The notes under the pieces were generated by a model. The model had not been told where the DNA came from. It did not search any database and saw only the letters and a list, made by a program, of their open reading frames with translations. DNA of 33,302 nucleotides from Azolla pinnata (taxonomy: Eukaryota > Streptophyta > Polypodiopsida > Salviniales > Salviniaceae), in the NCBI GenBank assembly GCA_037176905.1, contig JBBBWG010028190.1, positions 12,699 through 46,000 on the forward strand, written 5' to 3'. Position 1 is the stretch's first letter. Each line of letters starts with the position of its first letter. This document shows positions 12,768-22,542 of the stretch, one piece after another. The position numbers were made by a program, and so were the translations under genes.

Positions 12768-13253
12768 CCAACTCTTCCAGCACTCTAATATAGATCTCGG
12801 TGTTTTTCAATAAACATGTATATGTTGTAGAGGTAGATCCATACGTAAGAGAGGAAAGCTCTGAAGCTGAAAGTTGGAGAATTTTTTCGTCCTGTTCCAG
12901 TGAACACCCTCTCTCTCCCTGTAGAGAGTTCAAAACATCTCTTTTTTCTTTTGACAATGTGCGTTGTCACCTCTGTTTGCTCCTACGTTTCAGCTGGAGT
13001 GAAGCGGCAATGAGCTTATTTTTCTCCTTTTGCTGACGACGTATTCCTGTGCAAGAGAGAAAGGAATGTTGCCGCAATCGGGGGAGCAAAAAAGACGCTA
13101 CCTGTAGTTGATTGATTTCACGGCGTTCTTACACGGTGAGGATCGGGCGGAGACAATCTCGATGGCACGTCCAAAAGCACATCATTCCGAAGGACGGCGG
13201 AAGGCGAGGTAGCTGCGCGGAAATCCTCTGCGATTCCGCATCGGAAGGGAGCA

Positions 13254-13274
13254 GGAAGGAAGGAAGGAAGGAAG
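13254..13274. repeat. GGAA tetranucleotide microsatellite
   Basis: Short uninterrupted run of GGAA/AAGG units in the divergent promoter region. Confidence 0.85.
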
Positions 13275-13340
13275 AAGGAGAAGATCGATGACGCGCGAAG
13301 CTCCGTCTTCCCGAGATTCACTGAATTTCGACAGGTATTC

Positions 13341-13350
13341 AAAACCCTAA
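13341..13350. promoter_or_regulatory. Telo-box-like motif AAAACCCTAA
   Basis: AAACCCTA is a known plant promoter element, enriched near starts of ribosomal-protein and housekeeping genes. Here it lies about 575 bp upstream of the ATM start and 1 kb upstream of the coiled-coil gene. Its function here is inferred from motif match only. Confidence 0.4.
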
Positions 13351-13540
13351 GAAAAACCATCAGAAGAAAAAAAAAGACTTTATATATTGTTTTGAAACCC
13401 GGGCAGTATTTTATACATCTTTCAACTGTGCTTTCTCATTACAGTTTCTGATTACAGTTTTCAAAAGAAACTATGAGTTTGAGCTCCGTTACTGCAGAGT
13501 CCGAGGATTTCCGATGTCTGGTCGATCCTCGTCGAAGAAG

Positions 13541-13775
13541 CACGATGGGCTGGAAAGATTCGATCAGAGATCGCGAATTTCGGCAGCTGCTGATCGTGGC
13601 GTGCGAGCAGATCCGAATCGGATAGTTTCGCGAAATGCTGCTCTCTCTTCCAGTTTTGAGAAACTGGGAAAAAACCGAGTTTTGGAGCTCCGCTCGTAAC
13701 ACGGAAGACACGCGATGGGCTGAAAGATTCGATCGGAGATTGCGTTCTGGCGGTTTGCCGATCATGCGAGTGCGC
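13541..13775. repeat. Diverged direct duplication (about 170-bp period)
   Basis: CGATGGGCTGGAAAGATTCG at about 13542 recurs as CGATGGGCTGAAAGATTCG at about 13711. Both are followed by ATC(A/G)GAGAT(C/T)GCG and a GCAGATC segment, which points to an old tandem duplication. Confidence 0.6.
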
Positions 13776-14130
13776 AGATCGATGTGGAACAGGTTTTTGC
13801 AGATCACGCTATTCATTCATCTGAAAGCAGCGTGTTATTACGATGCTCGCAGAGATCGTCGAGATGCTGCTTCCGCTCCGCAGACGATTATCCATCTCAT
13901 TTTGAACGCATGGCAAAGGCTCGATTGATCGGAATGGCACAACTTACTCATGGAATCTCCGGATCGGTTACCTTCTTCGGCAGCCTTGTGTACGCGAGAT
14001 CTGTGCTATGGTACATCGGATTTCGATCGGCGATTATTATGTTTCGCCGAGTTCTTCGCAAGACAAAGCCCATTTGCACCATGTCCTTGGTCCTTATGCT
14101 CTGCAAGCGTATTTTCCAACATGGCCATTC

Positions 14131-14225
14131 TGTATACGCATGCATATACGTACACAAAGTACGTATACGCATCAATATACGGGCACGTAATACGTATCCA
14201 CGTTCATCACGTATACGTACGTACA
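14131..14225. repeat. TACG-rich microsatellite upstream of the coiled-coil gene
   Basis: Irregular TATACG, CGTATACG and ACGTACGTAC words ending about 130 bp before the start codon at 14355. Related in sequence and position to the arrays at 372-454 and 19311-19412. Confidence 0.8.
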
Positions 14226-14289
14226 AGAGCTTTCTCCGTGAAGATTCTGTCTGCAGAAGAGATTCTCTGTGCATCGTCAGTCCATCGCC

Positions 14290-14358
14290 ATGGCTTCTTC
14301 TTCTTCTTCTTCTTCTCCTTCGACCACGGATCCCTTCCCCCTCTCCTTATCCCGATGA
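14290..14358 (+). promoter_or_regulatory. Predicted 22-codon upstream ORF overlapping the main start (ATGA)
   Basis: ATG at 14290 in a good GCCATGG context opens a 22-codon frame, starting Met-Ala then seven serines, and ends at TGA 14356-14358. The coiled-coil start ATG is 14355-14357, so stop and start overlap as ATGA. If both lie on the mRNA, translation of the main ORF would depend on reinitiation or leaky scanning. Transcript extent is not known. Confidence 0.4.
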
Positions 14359-17300
14359 ATCCTCGATCGTCATCCTCGTCCGCTGCGTCATGTGCTTCTC
14401 AGGGCCTCGTCAGGCCTCCGTTCCCTGATGGACGCGACCAGCAGGCCATTCCTGGCGTTTCGTCTCCCTCCTCCTCCTCCTCGCCGCCGTTCTCTGCAGA
14501 GAAACGCTTCATTCTAGCACAAGATGAAGGGGCGGCATCCGGTACGGCCTCTTCACTCGAAAGCTCAGCGAGAAGCAGAAAGGACGACGAGTCGATGGAA
14601 AGCCAGATGCAACGGAGAAGGAGGAGGAGGAGGTGGAGGAGGAGGAGGAGGAGAAGTATAAGGAAGAAGAATGCGATGGACACCACCCCTTCCGTAAGTA
14701 GCAGTATCAGAATATTACGACCAAAACAAACATTAGGAAAGAAAAGAGCTTGCGGCGGTCCCTTGTCTACACCTGTACCTCCTTGGAAATTTTTCAGCTA
14801 TGGTGGATCATCAGAAGCTTTATTATTAGACAGGGAGAAAGATCCTATGATAACGCAGAAGAAGAAGAAGAAGAAGAAGAAGCAAAAGGAGGAGGAGAAT
14901 TATTCAGTGCACATTCCTCGTGATACCAAGCGTCCGTGTGAGTCATGCCTTCCAGCTATGGCTCATGTTTCTGCACGCAGGCTTGCTTCTGCTCTTTGGC
15001 AGGTTCAGCCTATTCCTTTCTTTGAACAAGGAGAAGTACAGAAACTGTCCAGGATGATAAAAGATTTTCATCGTCAGCAGAATCCTCTTGAACACCATAA
15101 ACTTCAAGCATTGCAGCAGATGATTCATCCCAAGGTATGCAAGGTAGTTCTTTCTTTCCAAAGGCTTATGCATTAGATGAAGTTGAGAGATGACGAGGCA
15201 TGGATAGGTGGGAAAGCCTCACCTTAGATCTTGATTTGTCGGGGAAGGTTCAACCAGAGAGCTTGAATTAGTGGAACAGAAAGACATCGTCCAAAGATTC
15301 CAGAGATGAATGCAACAACATCACCCTGGGAACATGGATTTATGGGGTAAAGCGTCATTTAGATACTCTTAATGCGTGGAATAAAGCTTCATCGAGATGT
15401 TTTTGTATGAAAATGCCTCATTTAGTTTTGTTGCCACTGCAAATGGCAAGGCTTCTTCTCCTCATCTTATCAAGTTTCAATCATAAGTAAACAGATCGAA
15501 AAGAATAATGTCATCGTGTTTTAGAAGTCTATTGATCAATCAGAACCATGGACTAAAGGAGCAAGCTTTATCTAGCAGAGTTGTGATCATAAATGACTGG
15601 AAAGGAAATTGTTTCATCTAGCCGAGTTGAGATTGTAGATGACTGCAAAGAAAGACCAGAGTGAGTGGATCGATGGTAAAAGCACTTTCTGGGTTATTTA
15701 CATTCACAAATGAATGGAAAGAGAAGGCTATTTCTATGCAATCTAACCAGGGGGGAATGGGTGAATGGAAAGAGAAGATCTGATATGCATCCTAACTGAA
15801 AGGATAATAGGTGAATGGAAAGGTAAAGATTTATGTGCATTATAACGGGAAGTATATTAATAAAAATATATTAAGATTAGATAAAATTCATCTATTATGT
15901 GGCTGTTATGCACCAGGTTTCCTGTAGGTTCATTATTGAGTTGTTGATTCACTTAACTAAAAAATTGCAGATGGATGCTGTGAAAGAAAATACGAGGGAA
16001 AACAATTCCAAAAGTTCAAATGAAATGCTAGAGATGCTCCATCATGTGTGGGGCCTTGAGAAGCAACATAAGTCCAGTTTATTGTCTATGTCTGGGCTTC
16101 GCCGTGAATTAGACGAGTGCCGAAAACAGCTGCGAAAGCTCTTACAGAGTGAGAAAGTTCATCAGATGGATATGGAAAATCTTGGTCGAAAACTAATGGA
16201 GGAACGGTCCCTGTGGATGGATCAACAAGATGAAAATATCCAGCATGCCCTTGTATCCATCAGAAAGGAGCTCGAGTATGAAAGGAAAGCAAAAATCAGA
16301 CTCGAACATCTTCATCAAAAGATGGAGAGGGACTTTCATGATGTCAAGAAAGCTCTAAGAAAGGCGCTCTATGATCTTGCAAGGGAGAGGCAGGCACGAG
16401 AATCTGTCGAACATATGTGCAATGAACTGGCTCGAGAGGTGGACGAACTTAAAGTGCGAGAAGTGGAACTGAGAAGAGAATCAGCCAAGGTTAGGGAAGA
16501 AGTCGAGGAAGAGAGGAGAATGCTTCAGATGGCTGAAGCATGGAGGGAGGAAAGGGTTCAAATGAAGCTAAAAGAAGCCAAGTTAGAGATTGAAGAAAAG
16601 AACGAGGTGCTTGACAAGTTGAGGAGCAAGCTGGATATTTTTCCAAAGGCAAACGAACCAGGTACTGTAAAAGATGAGGTAAGTGATACTGGTTTAAATA
16701 ATAGAGAAGATGTGTGTAACCAGCAACCGAAGGATGCCGTTGTATATTGTCATTGCCCTGTTTTGCAACATAATTGCGTTCTAAATCCCCCACTTGATCA
16801 ACTCATGGATGATGACAATGCTACTGATTCAAGTGGTGATGAAGCTGACCAACATTCTTTTCAGACAAGCATTGATAGGGAGGATCAACAAAGTAATAAT
16901 AGATCTTGTAATCATAAAGTTGAAGGGAGCTGGAAAAGTTGGTCCAGTAATGGGAAGTTCTTGAACGAGGAGAGAATGAAACAATGGCCAAACTCAAAGC
17001 TGAAAGGACTAGATCGATCTAGAAGTAGAAAATCATTACAGGATAGAGGATGGGTAGATTTTCACAATGGGACGGGTGTTTCTGATGCAAGAGAACCCCA
17101 AGTGTTCACTTCTTCAAATCCAAGAGAAAGGAGAAATGGTGAGCAGCGTAAGGAGATCACTCAATTACAGTCCTTTGGTGTGAACCCTGCCTGGCTAAGG
17201 GAAACAGTGGAAAACTCAAGAGGTTTGCCTGCTACTACATTGCTCGGACAAATGCAGCATGAAACGCTTTATGATAAATCAAGTCCAGCTTGTAATTGGA

Positions 17301-17374
17301 AAGATATTTGGCCATCCCTACAACCAGCCAGCCCAGATGAGCAACGGCCGGAGGGAGATCTGAAACAGGCCTGA
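14355..17374 (+). CDS. Coiled-coil protein, BRANCHLESS TRICHOME / At5g41620-like family
   Basis: Plant-specific coiled-coil family, often labelled USO1-like; some members regulate cytoskeleton and trichome shape. Two exons, 14355-15134 and 15971-17374, joined in phase 0 (AAG/GTATGC ... TTGCAG/ATG), giving about 727 aa. The N-terminal 260 residues are Ser-rich with a poly-Arg stretch (near 14614-14660) and a poly-Lys stretch (near 14860-14885), then the family signatures GGPLSTPVPPWK and VSARRLASALW. Exon 2 opens with a long charged coiled coil, roughly residues 275-490, including ELEYERKAKIRLEHLHQKM, ALYDLARERQARESVEHMC and AWREERVQMKLKEAKLEIE, which are hallmark segments. The C-terminal third is polar and low in predicted structure. 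No enzyme motif, signal peptide or membrane segment was seen. The start follows the overlapping upstream ORF at 14290; the frame is open further upstream, so a longer N-terminus cannot be excluded. The 836-bp intron shows nothing notable. Confidence 0.85.
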
Positions 17375-19158
17375 TAATATTGCTAGTATGCAAACAAGAC
17401 TCAGAAATCAATGTGGAGGATTACCACTGTGAAGGATTGAGAACAAAGGCTAATAACATCATGCCCATATGAGTTTTTTGTTATACAGGTCAGTAATTCT
17501 CCCCAATGAGCACTTTCCAAGTGATACCAATACAACTTGAGAAAATCTCATTTTTTTGTTCAACAAGGAGAACGCCTTTTTGAGAACGGCTTCTTGGCCC
17601 CTATCCCATCTAATTCTGAAGTTTTTCTGTTCGGATCTATTTACAAACACCGATTTACTTTTTTGTTTCTTTGCAGCCATTTTTTGTAGCGTGCGGCATT
17701 TGTATTACTGATGACGATTGAGAACATATGCCGGGCATTTGTGAGTAGAACTTGAAATGATGTGATGGTATGTGTCTTTTGCTGTAGCGTGGATGTAACA
17801 TTGAATTTGAAAGATTGTGATCTGAATCATACCTGATAAACAACAGTACAATGGTCATAATGTTATATCCTTGTATAGTTGATGTTCGAGCTTGGCTTCC
17901 TTGAGTTCATGTTGTGAGTAAGGCTTAGAAAACAGTTTTGTAGCTATTGCTTCTCTGCACAATGTAGGACACCAAGTTTTGTACAAGACTATGTCAAGTA
18001 AAAAACTTGCATTGGGTCAAGCGTTCCCGCATGTTAAAAAGATAGTAGACATATACAAAATCTCTTAAACACGGTTTCTATTGGGAATAGTTTGGGTTTT
18101 CTTTTGAAATCATGAACAAGGAATGAATCAGCGTATGTTCAGCAAAACAAGATCACGTCATGTAAGATTAGTATGGAGATAGAGGGGCATTTACGAAGGT
18201 TCTCGAATTTGCTAGCAATAGTTAGATTTTTATGGACAGAAACATACTGGGTTTTACAACATGTGCTCAAACTGTGATTTAGTCGTTGATTACCCACATG
18301 CATGTAGCTGCTGTGGTCTTACCAACCATGCCTATAAACTTAGCATGGATACCTGTTTGGTGTGCTTCTCCAAAATGCCACATCAAACTCGGGGTTTCTA
18401 GGATGTTGTTGTAGTTCTTCTTTTGATCATTCATACAACCACCCACTTTATGTGTGGCTAATGTCATCATGCCAATTTATATGTATGTATGCATGCATGC
18501 ATGCATGCATGTAGAATCGAAGAGAAAGATCGTGGTGTTGCAGAAAACGCTGTTGGCAGAGCATAGAGAATGTAGGGGAGTATATTACACAGATCGATGG
18601 TGTAACGACCCCAAAAAATATCGATTTTTTTTTATGCTGTCGAAGGATCACTCAATGCATGGTTTTGGAGAAACAAATCCAACTTATGTCCTTATCGACA
18701 ACATCGAGAAAAATGGCGAGGTCGTCACGCCCGATCGAGTGGCTTGGGTTCAAGCCTCTCTGAAAGCTTTCAAGAGTTTGTCTTGTGGGTACTAGAGAAA
18801 ATCGGGCTTTCAGGCATTCGATAAAAAGAAGTTGGCCGATCGATATAAGCAGAGTTGTGGAGCTGACCGGAAGAGATGGTTGTAAATCAACGCACGTCAA
18901 TCAGAGGAGGACTGTTGTAAAGCCTTAGCTCGATTGTCGAGCAGGTGGAAGAATTTTATTGTTATCATGTTCGTGCGATGAAAAAAATGACCTTTGCCGT
19001 TGCAGGTTTTTATTCAACGAGAGCTGCTCGGAGAGATGCCAACAGAGGACTACGGCTTTTAATCAGGAGGATTGTTCAGAAACCCTCCGGATCCTTCGCT
19101 CGATTCTCGCCAGCAAACAAATCCAAAGCGTTTGCCGAATGCCTGAGCATCATCAATG
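17375..19158. other. Intergenic region, no confident gene
   Basis: Begins with the 3' flank of the coiled-coil gene. Includes a GCATGCATGC run (18480-18512) and a 114-codon plus-strand frame (18454-18795) whose last half (from about 18592) is not obviously repetitive but resembles no family I recognise. TGTAACGACCCC at 18600 is reminiscent of some plant LTR ends, but no second LTR, primer-binding site or polyprotein motif was found. Confidence 0.6.
18480..18512. repeat. ATGC microsatellite
   Basis: ATGTATGTATGCATGC continuing as GCATGCATG. Same word family as the large array at 27241-27885. Confidence 0.85.
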
Positions 19159-19290
19159 ATGATGATGATGATGGTTGTGACGGTGATCATGATGATGGTT
19201 ATGATGGTGATCATGATGGTGGCTATGATGGTGATCATGATGATGGTTAGGATGGTGATCATGATGATGGTCATGATCGTGCTCATGACT
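19159..19290. repeat. GATGAT/GGTGATCAT tandem repeat
   Basis: GATGAT triplets followed by about five copies of a 24-27 bp unit around GGTGATCATGATGATGGTTA. One strand reads as Asp/Gly-rich, the other as His/Asp-rich (HHHDHH words). No coding context supports either as a protein. Confidence 0.85.
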
Positions 19291-19310
19291 GTTTTCTTGT
19301 GGATTAGCAT

Positions 19311-19412
19311 TACGCATACGGATACGTGATGGCATGTATACGGATGCTGGATACGAGGGGGAGATACGGATACGGAATAGGGTATACGGATACGGATACG
19401 GATCCGTATAGG
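19311..19412. repeat. ATACGG hexanucleotide microsatellite upstream of the SAM gene
   Basis: Interspersed CGGATACGGATACG units ending in GGATCCGTATAGG. Third instance of this microsatellite class upstream of a plus-strand gene in the window. Confidence 0.9.
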
Positions 19413-19489
19413 AATGGAAAGCCATTCTCAGAGAGAAGCTCAGACTTCGGAGAGGGAGAGCAGCAGTCAGTGCGTGAGATGCAAAAGAC

Positions 19490-19497
19490 TAGGGTTT
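19490..19497. promoter_or_regulatory. Telo-box-like motif TAGGGTTT
   Basis: TAGGGTTT (reverse AAACCCTA), with a second CAACCCTAAT at 19561-19570, in the likely promoter or 5' UTR of the SAM-domain gene. Motif match only. Confidence 0.4.
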
Positions 19498-19669
19498 CTC
19501 CTGTCCCGGCTCCTCCTCCTCCTCCTTCTCCGCCGAAGGAGCAGCAGAATCTCCGCGTCCCAACCCTAATCCGGAAAGAACGAAGAAGCAGGAGGCTCGC
19601 CATCTCCCGACCGTGAAGATACTGGTGAACGAAGACGCAGCTGTAGCCAAAGCTCGATCTTCCAGCCGA

Positions 19670-19800
19670 AGGGAGGAGGAAGGAGAAGGAGAAGGAGGAA
19701 GGAGGAAGGAGGAAGGAGGAAGGAGGAAGGAGGAAGGAGGAGGAGGAGGAGGAAAGAGGAGGAAGAAGAGGAAGACGAAGAAGAAGAAGACGACGAGCGG
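19670..19800. repeat. Purine GGAGGAA microsatellite
   Basis: GAGGAAGGAGGAAGG-type 7-bp repeats passing into GAAGAAGAC/GACGAC triplets, all purine-rich on the plus strand. It lies upstream of the candidate ATG at 19816 and probably in the 5' leader of the SAM gene. Confidence 0.85.
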
Positions 19801-20246
19801 AGAAGCACGCAAAAGATGTCTTCCTCGGGGAAGCTTTCCCTAAAGCTGCCATAGTTTCTTATGTCTTTTCTTTTCTGCTGACTCGGGATTTGCTTCTCGT
19901 CGCCATCACCGCCGTCTCCACCATCTTTGCGCCTCGTCATCTTCATCGATGTCACTCTTGCCTTTCTCTCCCGTTGCACATTCCCGTTCCTGGATAAAAG
20001 GAGGCAAGGCCAGCAGCAAGAGACGGGGCCCCGAAGCCATCGATTTTTTCATCTGGACCGTGGAGGTTTTCTTTCAAGTCCTTTTCTTTCTGCATCCTCG
20101 CTTCCGCCTCTGCATTTTTGTCTTTTGTCTCTCTTGGTTTTCGGCAATGTTGGATCCGATCTTCGCTGTTGATGTATCTATGCGGCATCGCCTTTTCATC
20201 GCTTCTTTATTTTGCGAAGATGAACATGGTGTATCTCTCGATCTTA

Positions 20247-20328
20247 TGGCGTCTTCATCTTATTGTATTTCTTCACTCTTCTGTGTTGGCGTCTTCATCT
20301 TATTGTATTTCTTCACTCTTTCTTTGGT
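20247..20328. repeat. 40-bp exact tandem repeat
   Basis: TGGCGTCTTCATCTTATTGT followed by ATTTCTTCACTCTT occurs at 20247 and again at 20287. It lies in the presumed first intron of the SAM gene. Confidence 0.9.
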
Positions 20329-20916
20329 TTGTTTTTCTTCGTTCCCTGGTCTGTGCTCTATCGACATTCCCTCTATGTTTTGCGTCTCCACTGCCCGTTT
20401 TCTCTCATTGCCTGTTTTTTGCATTTTCTTTCTCCGCTGCTTTTGGTAATGTCGGAGCTTTCTTCTGTTCTATTTGTTTTTTCGAGAAATGGAGGCTATC
20501 GTTTCATATACACTATTTTGTCTATGTTATGATCGGAGCTCATGATCTTGCTTCTTTCTCCTGCTCCTCCTCTTGGTCTAATGTCCGATTTAGTATTTCT
20601 TTCCATACCCTACCTTTGAATATTCGACTTATTGCTTTCCCATTGCTTAACCAAGTATATGAAATGCAAATGTCTGTGCAAATTTTGATGTTATAATTCC
20701 TCTCGATAATCATGATCAAAACTTCTCTTCTAAATTGAATGATTCTCTTTTTCTCCATTCTGCCATGTTCCCTTTCTGTGTCTTTTCACCGGTTTCTTGT
20801 CTGTAATGTATGAACGCACTGTTTTACTTTCAAAGATGAAATTTCTGCTGTTCTTTTATAGTCACTGAATTCGTTTGTGGTGGATTCTAAAACTCCTATC
20901 TTTTTTCTGTCTGTAG

Positions 20917-21215
20917 TCGTACAGAATTTTGATGTGCTACTGTTATGCATTGTTTTCGTTTCTCGAAATCAATAATGTCTGTAGTCTGTAGTCCATTTTG
21001 ATGCGCTACTGGTTTGCATTTTCTTTTTGCTTCTCAAAATCAATAGACTGTAGCCTACTACTCCATTTTGATAAGCTACTGGTTTGCATTTTCTTTCTGT
21101 TTCTCGAAATCAACAGTCTGTCGTCTGTGTTCCATTTTGATGTCCTACTGTGTTTTCTTTTATCTCTGTATTTTGACATGTAATTCTCTCTCGACTGTTT
21201 CCATTTTGACGTGTT
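20917..21215. repeat. About 66-bp tandem repeat in SAM-gene intron
   Basis: Four to five degenerate copies of TCCATTTTGATGCGCTACTG, GGTTTGCATTTTCTTT and TCTCGAAATCAATA blocks followed by CTGTAGTCTGT, with starts near 20917, 20983, 21052 and 21124. Located immediately upstream of the SAM exon at 21237. Confidence 0.85.
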
Positions 21216-21236
21216 CTTTTTTTGTTCCTTACTTAG

Positions 21237-22542
21237 GATGTAGGAGCCTGGTTGGAGGATATTGGATTGGGAAGATACAAAGAAACTTTTAAGCAAACCA
21301 ATGTCAATGGGGAGTTCCTTGATAAGCTGTCTAATTTTACCACTGAAGAGATATTGCGGTTCATCACACGCTCAAGAATGAAATGGGGAGACTTCTTTGT
21401 CATGTGTCAAGAGCTTCGCAGGGTGAAAGGTGCGGGAAATTTTGTAAAGTTTCATGCCAACATTTGATATTTCCTTTTGATATTATGTAGAATATTGAGT
21501 ATGCTTGTGTTACAACGGTTCATGTTAATGGCAATAAGTTAGCAGCAATAAGAGAGCTAATGTGTAGAGAACATTCTTCTGATGCAATACTGAGATAAGG
21601 GAAAAAATGAAAAGTTCAATGCCAACATTTTTTATAGTTCTTCTAGATATTCTGTAGAATATTGAATATGCTTGTGGTATGACGGGTCATGTTAATGGCA
21701 ATAAGTTGGCAGACATAAGAGAGTTAGTGTGATAGAGAGTACTCTTCTGATGCAATACTGAGTTAAGTAGTGAATATCTGATGCTTGATATACAGACAGA
21801 ATATGGGGCTAGACATCAAGGTTTTGCACTAGTGAAGTTCAGATAAATTTGATAATGCCTATGATCTGTAGTAGGGATATATTGATGCATTCATGGCAGG
21901 AAAAAACTGTGTATAATCTTACACGTCATGCCATTTCATGGCCAAAAACATCGATTTTTTTAACCACTTGAGAATTCGTTGTTACAGCTGGATTACGTAA
22001 TCAACGTTTGAAATGTTCAATTTTCAGTGTTAAAAAAAGTTAATGTACAGCTGAACCTTAAATTGATTTTCTGGTTCTAGAATCTGGTTCTACATAACAT
22101 ATGCATGAATCCAAATAATTGAGATATGTTCAAATGTACAGCCGAAACTTGAAAATAGGTTCTCAGTTTGGTTTTGCATCACATGTATACATGTCTGAAT
22201 CATGGATGTGTGTAAATATTTGTTTCTTTACCAATCACTAAAGCATTTTTGGCCCTGTGATTTTTGTGATTTTCTATAAACAAGTTTTAAGGTGTGAACG
22301 GTTTTTAATGCACATATGAATTTAGTGATGAAACTCAATGTCGAACAATAGATCAAATATGTTATATTTGTCGAAGAAAACAGCTGACGGAATTCATTTG
22401 GATGTTTGCAGTAGCATGCTTACAAGGAGAGCAAGAGGTCAGGACACCATGGTGGGCACCATGTTGCTTAAATATGATCTTTGTGAGGTCTGCGAAGCAG
22501 AATCGGCATGCCCGTGTAGTTTCTTTGAAGTTCGATCCATAA
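21237..22542 (+). CDS. SAM-domain protein (partial; 5' coding exon unresolved)
   Basis: Two exons are clear: 21237-21429 (after CTTACTTAG) and 22412-22542 (after TTTGCAG), joined in phase 1 and ending in TAA. Exon 1 encodes one sterile alpha motif, from DVGAWLEDIGLGRYKETF to MCQELRRVK, a helical module for protein or RNA binding. The second exon encodes a basic tail, VACLQGEQEVRTPWWAPC through RHARVVSLKFDP, that I recall from small plant SAM proteins such as At3g07760; the tail match is from memory and untested. The upstream coding part must end in phase 0 before 21237. A candidate start is ATG 19816 (MSSSGKLSLKLP, then TAG), but it cannot be joined in frame without another exon. The promoter region carries telo-boxes and microsatellites, as for QS. 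The function of the family is poorly known; the domain call is firm. Confidence 0.78.
21446..21770. repeat. About 165-bp tandem duplication in SAM-gene intron
   Basis: Two copies share ATGCCAACATTT, TGTAGAATATTGA, TATGCTTGTG, GTTCATGTTAATGGCAATAA, AGAGAG and CTTCTGATGCAATACTGAG. They start just after the 5' splice site of the intron 21430-22411. Confidence 0.85.
22042..22205. repeat. About 91-bp diverged duplication in SAM-gene intron
   Basis: AATGTACAGCTGAACCTT at 22042 and AATGTACAGCCGAAACTT at 22133, each followed by a GGTTCT segment, ACAT/ATGCAT words and a TGAATC block. Confidence 0.65.

Larger units (their letters stand above)
12768..14354. promoter_or_regulatory. Divergent upstream region of ATM and the coiled-coil gene
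   Basis: About 1.6 kb between two divergent start codons. Contains a telo-box (13341-13350), an AAGG run (13254-13274), a diverged duplication (13541-13775), the TACG array (14131-14225) and a CTT run (14296-14316). Reading frames of 60-200 codons occur but none resembles a known protein. No convincing TATA box or transcription start can be assigned. Confidence 0.6.

Noticed and set aside
13784..14428. 214-codon plus-strand frame upstream of the coiled-coil gene
   Set aside because: Overlaps the real frame in another phase, crosses the TACG array and shows no family resemblance.
14688..14700. GTAAGT as the end of exon 1 in the coiled-coil gene
   Set aside because: The frame continues with family signatures STPVPPWK and VSARRLASALW after it, so it is probably not used in the main transcript.
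18600..19150. LTR retrotransposon
   Set aside because: TGTAACGACCCC alone is insufficient; no paired LTR, target duplication, primer-binding site or reverse transcriptase motif was seen.
19153..19425. His-rich metal-binding protein gene
   Set aside because: Frame is composed of two microsatellites, lacks splice or promoter support, and opposes the SAM-gene promoter.
19949..20696. Hydrophobic plus-strand frames resembling a membrane protein
   Set aside because: T-rich intronic DNA gives Phe/Leu/Ser-rich frames in several phases; the segment includes a 40-bp tandem repeat and lies before the SAM exon.
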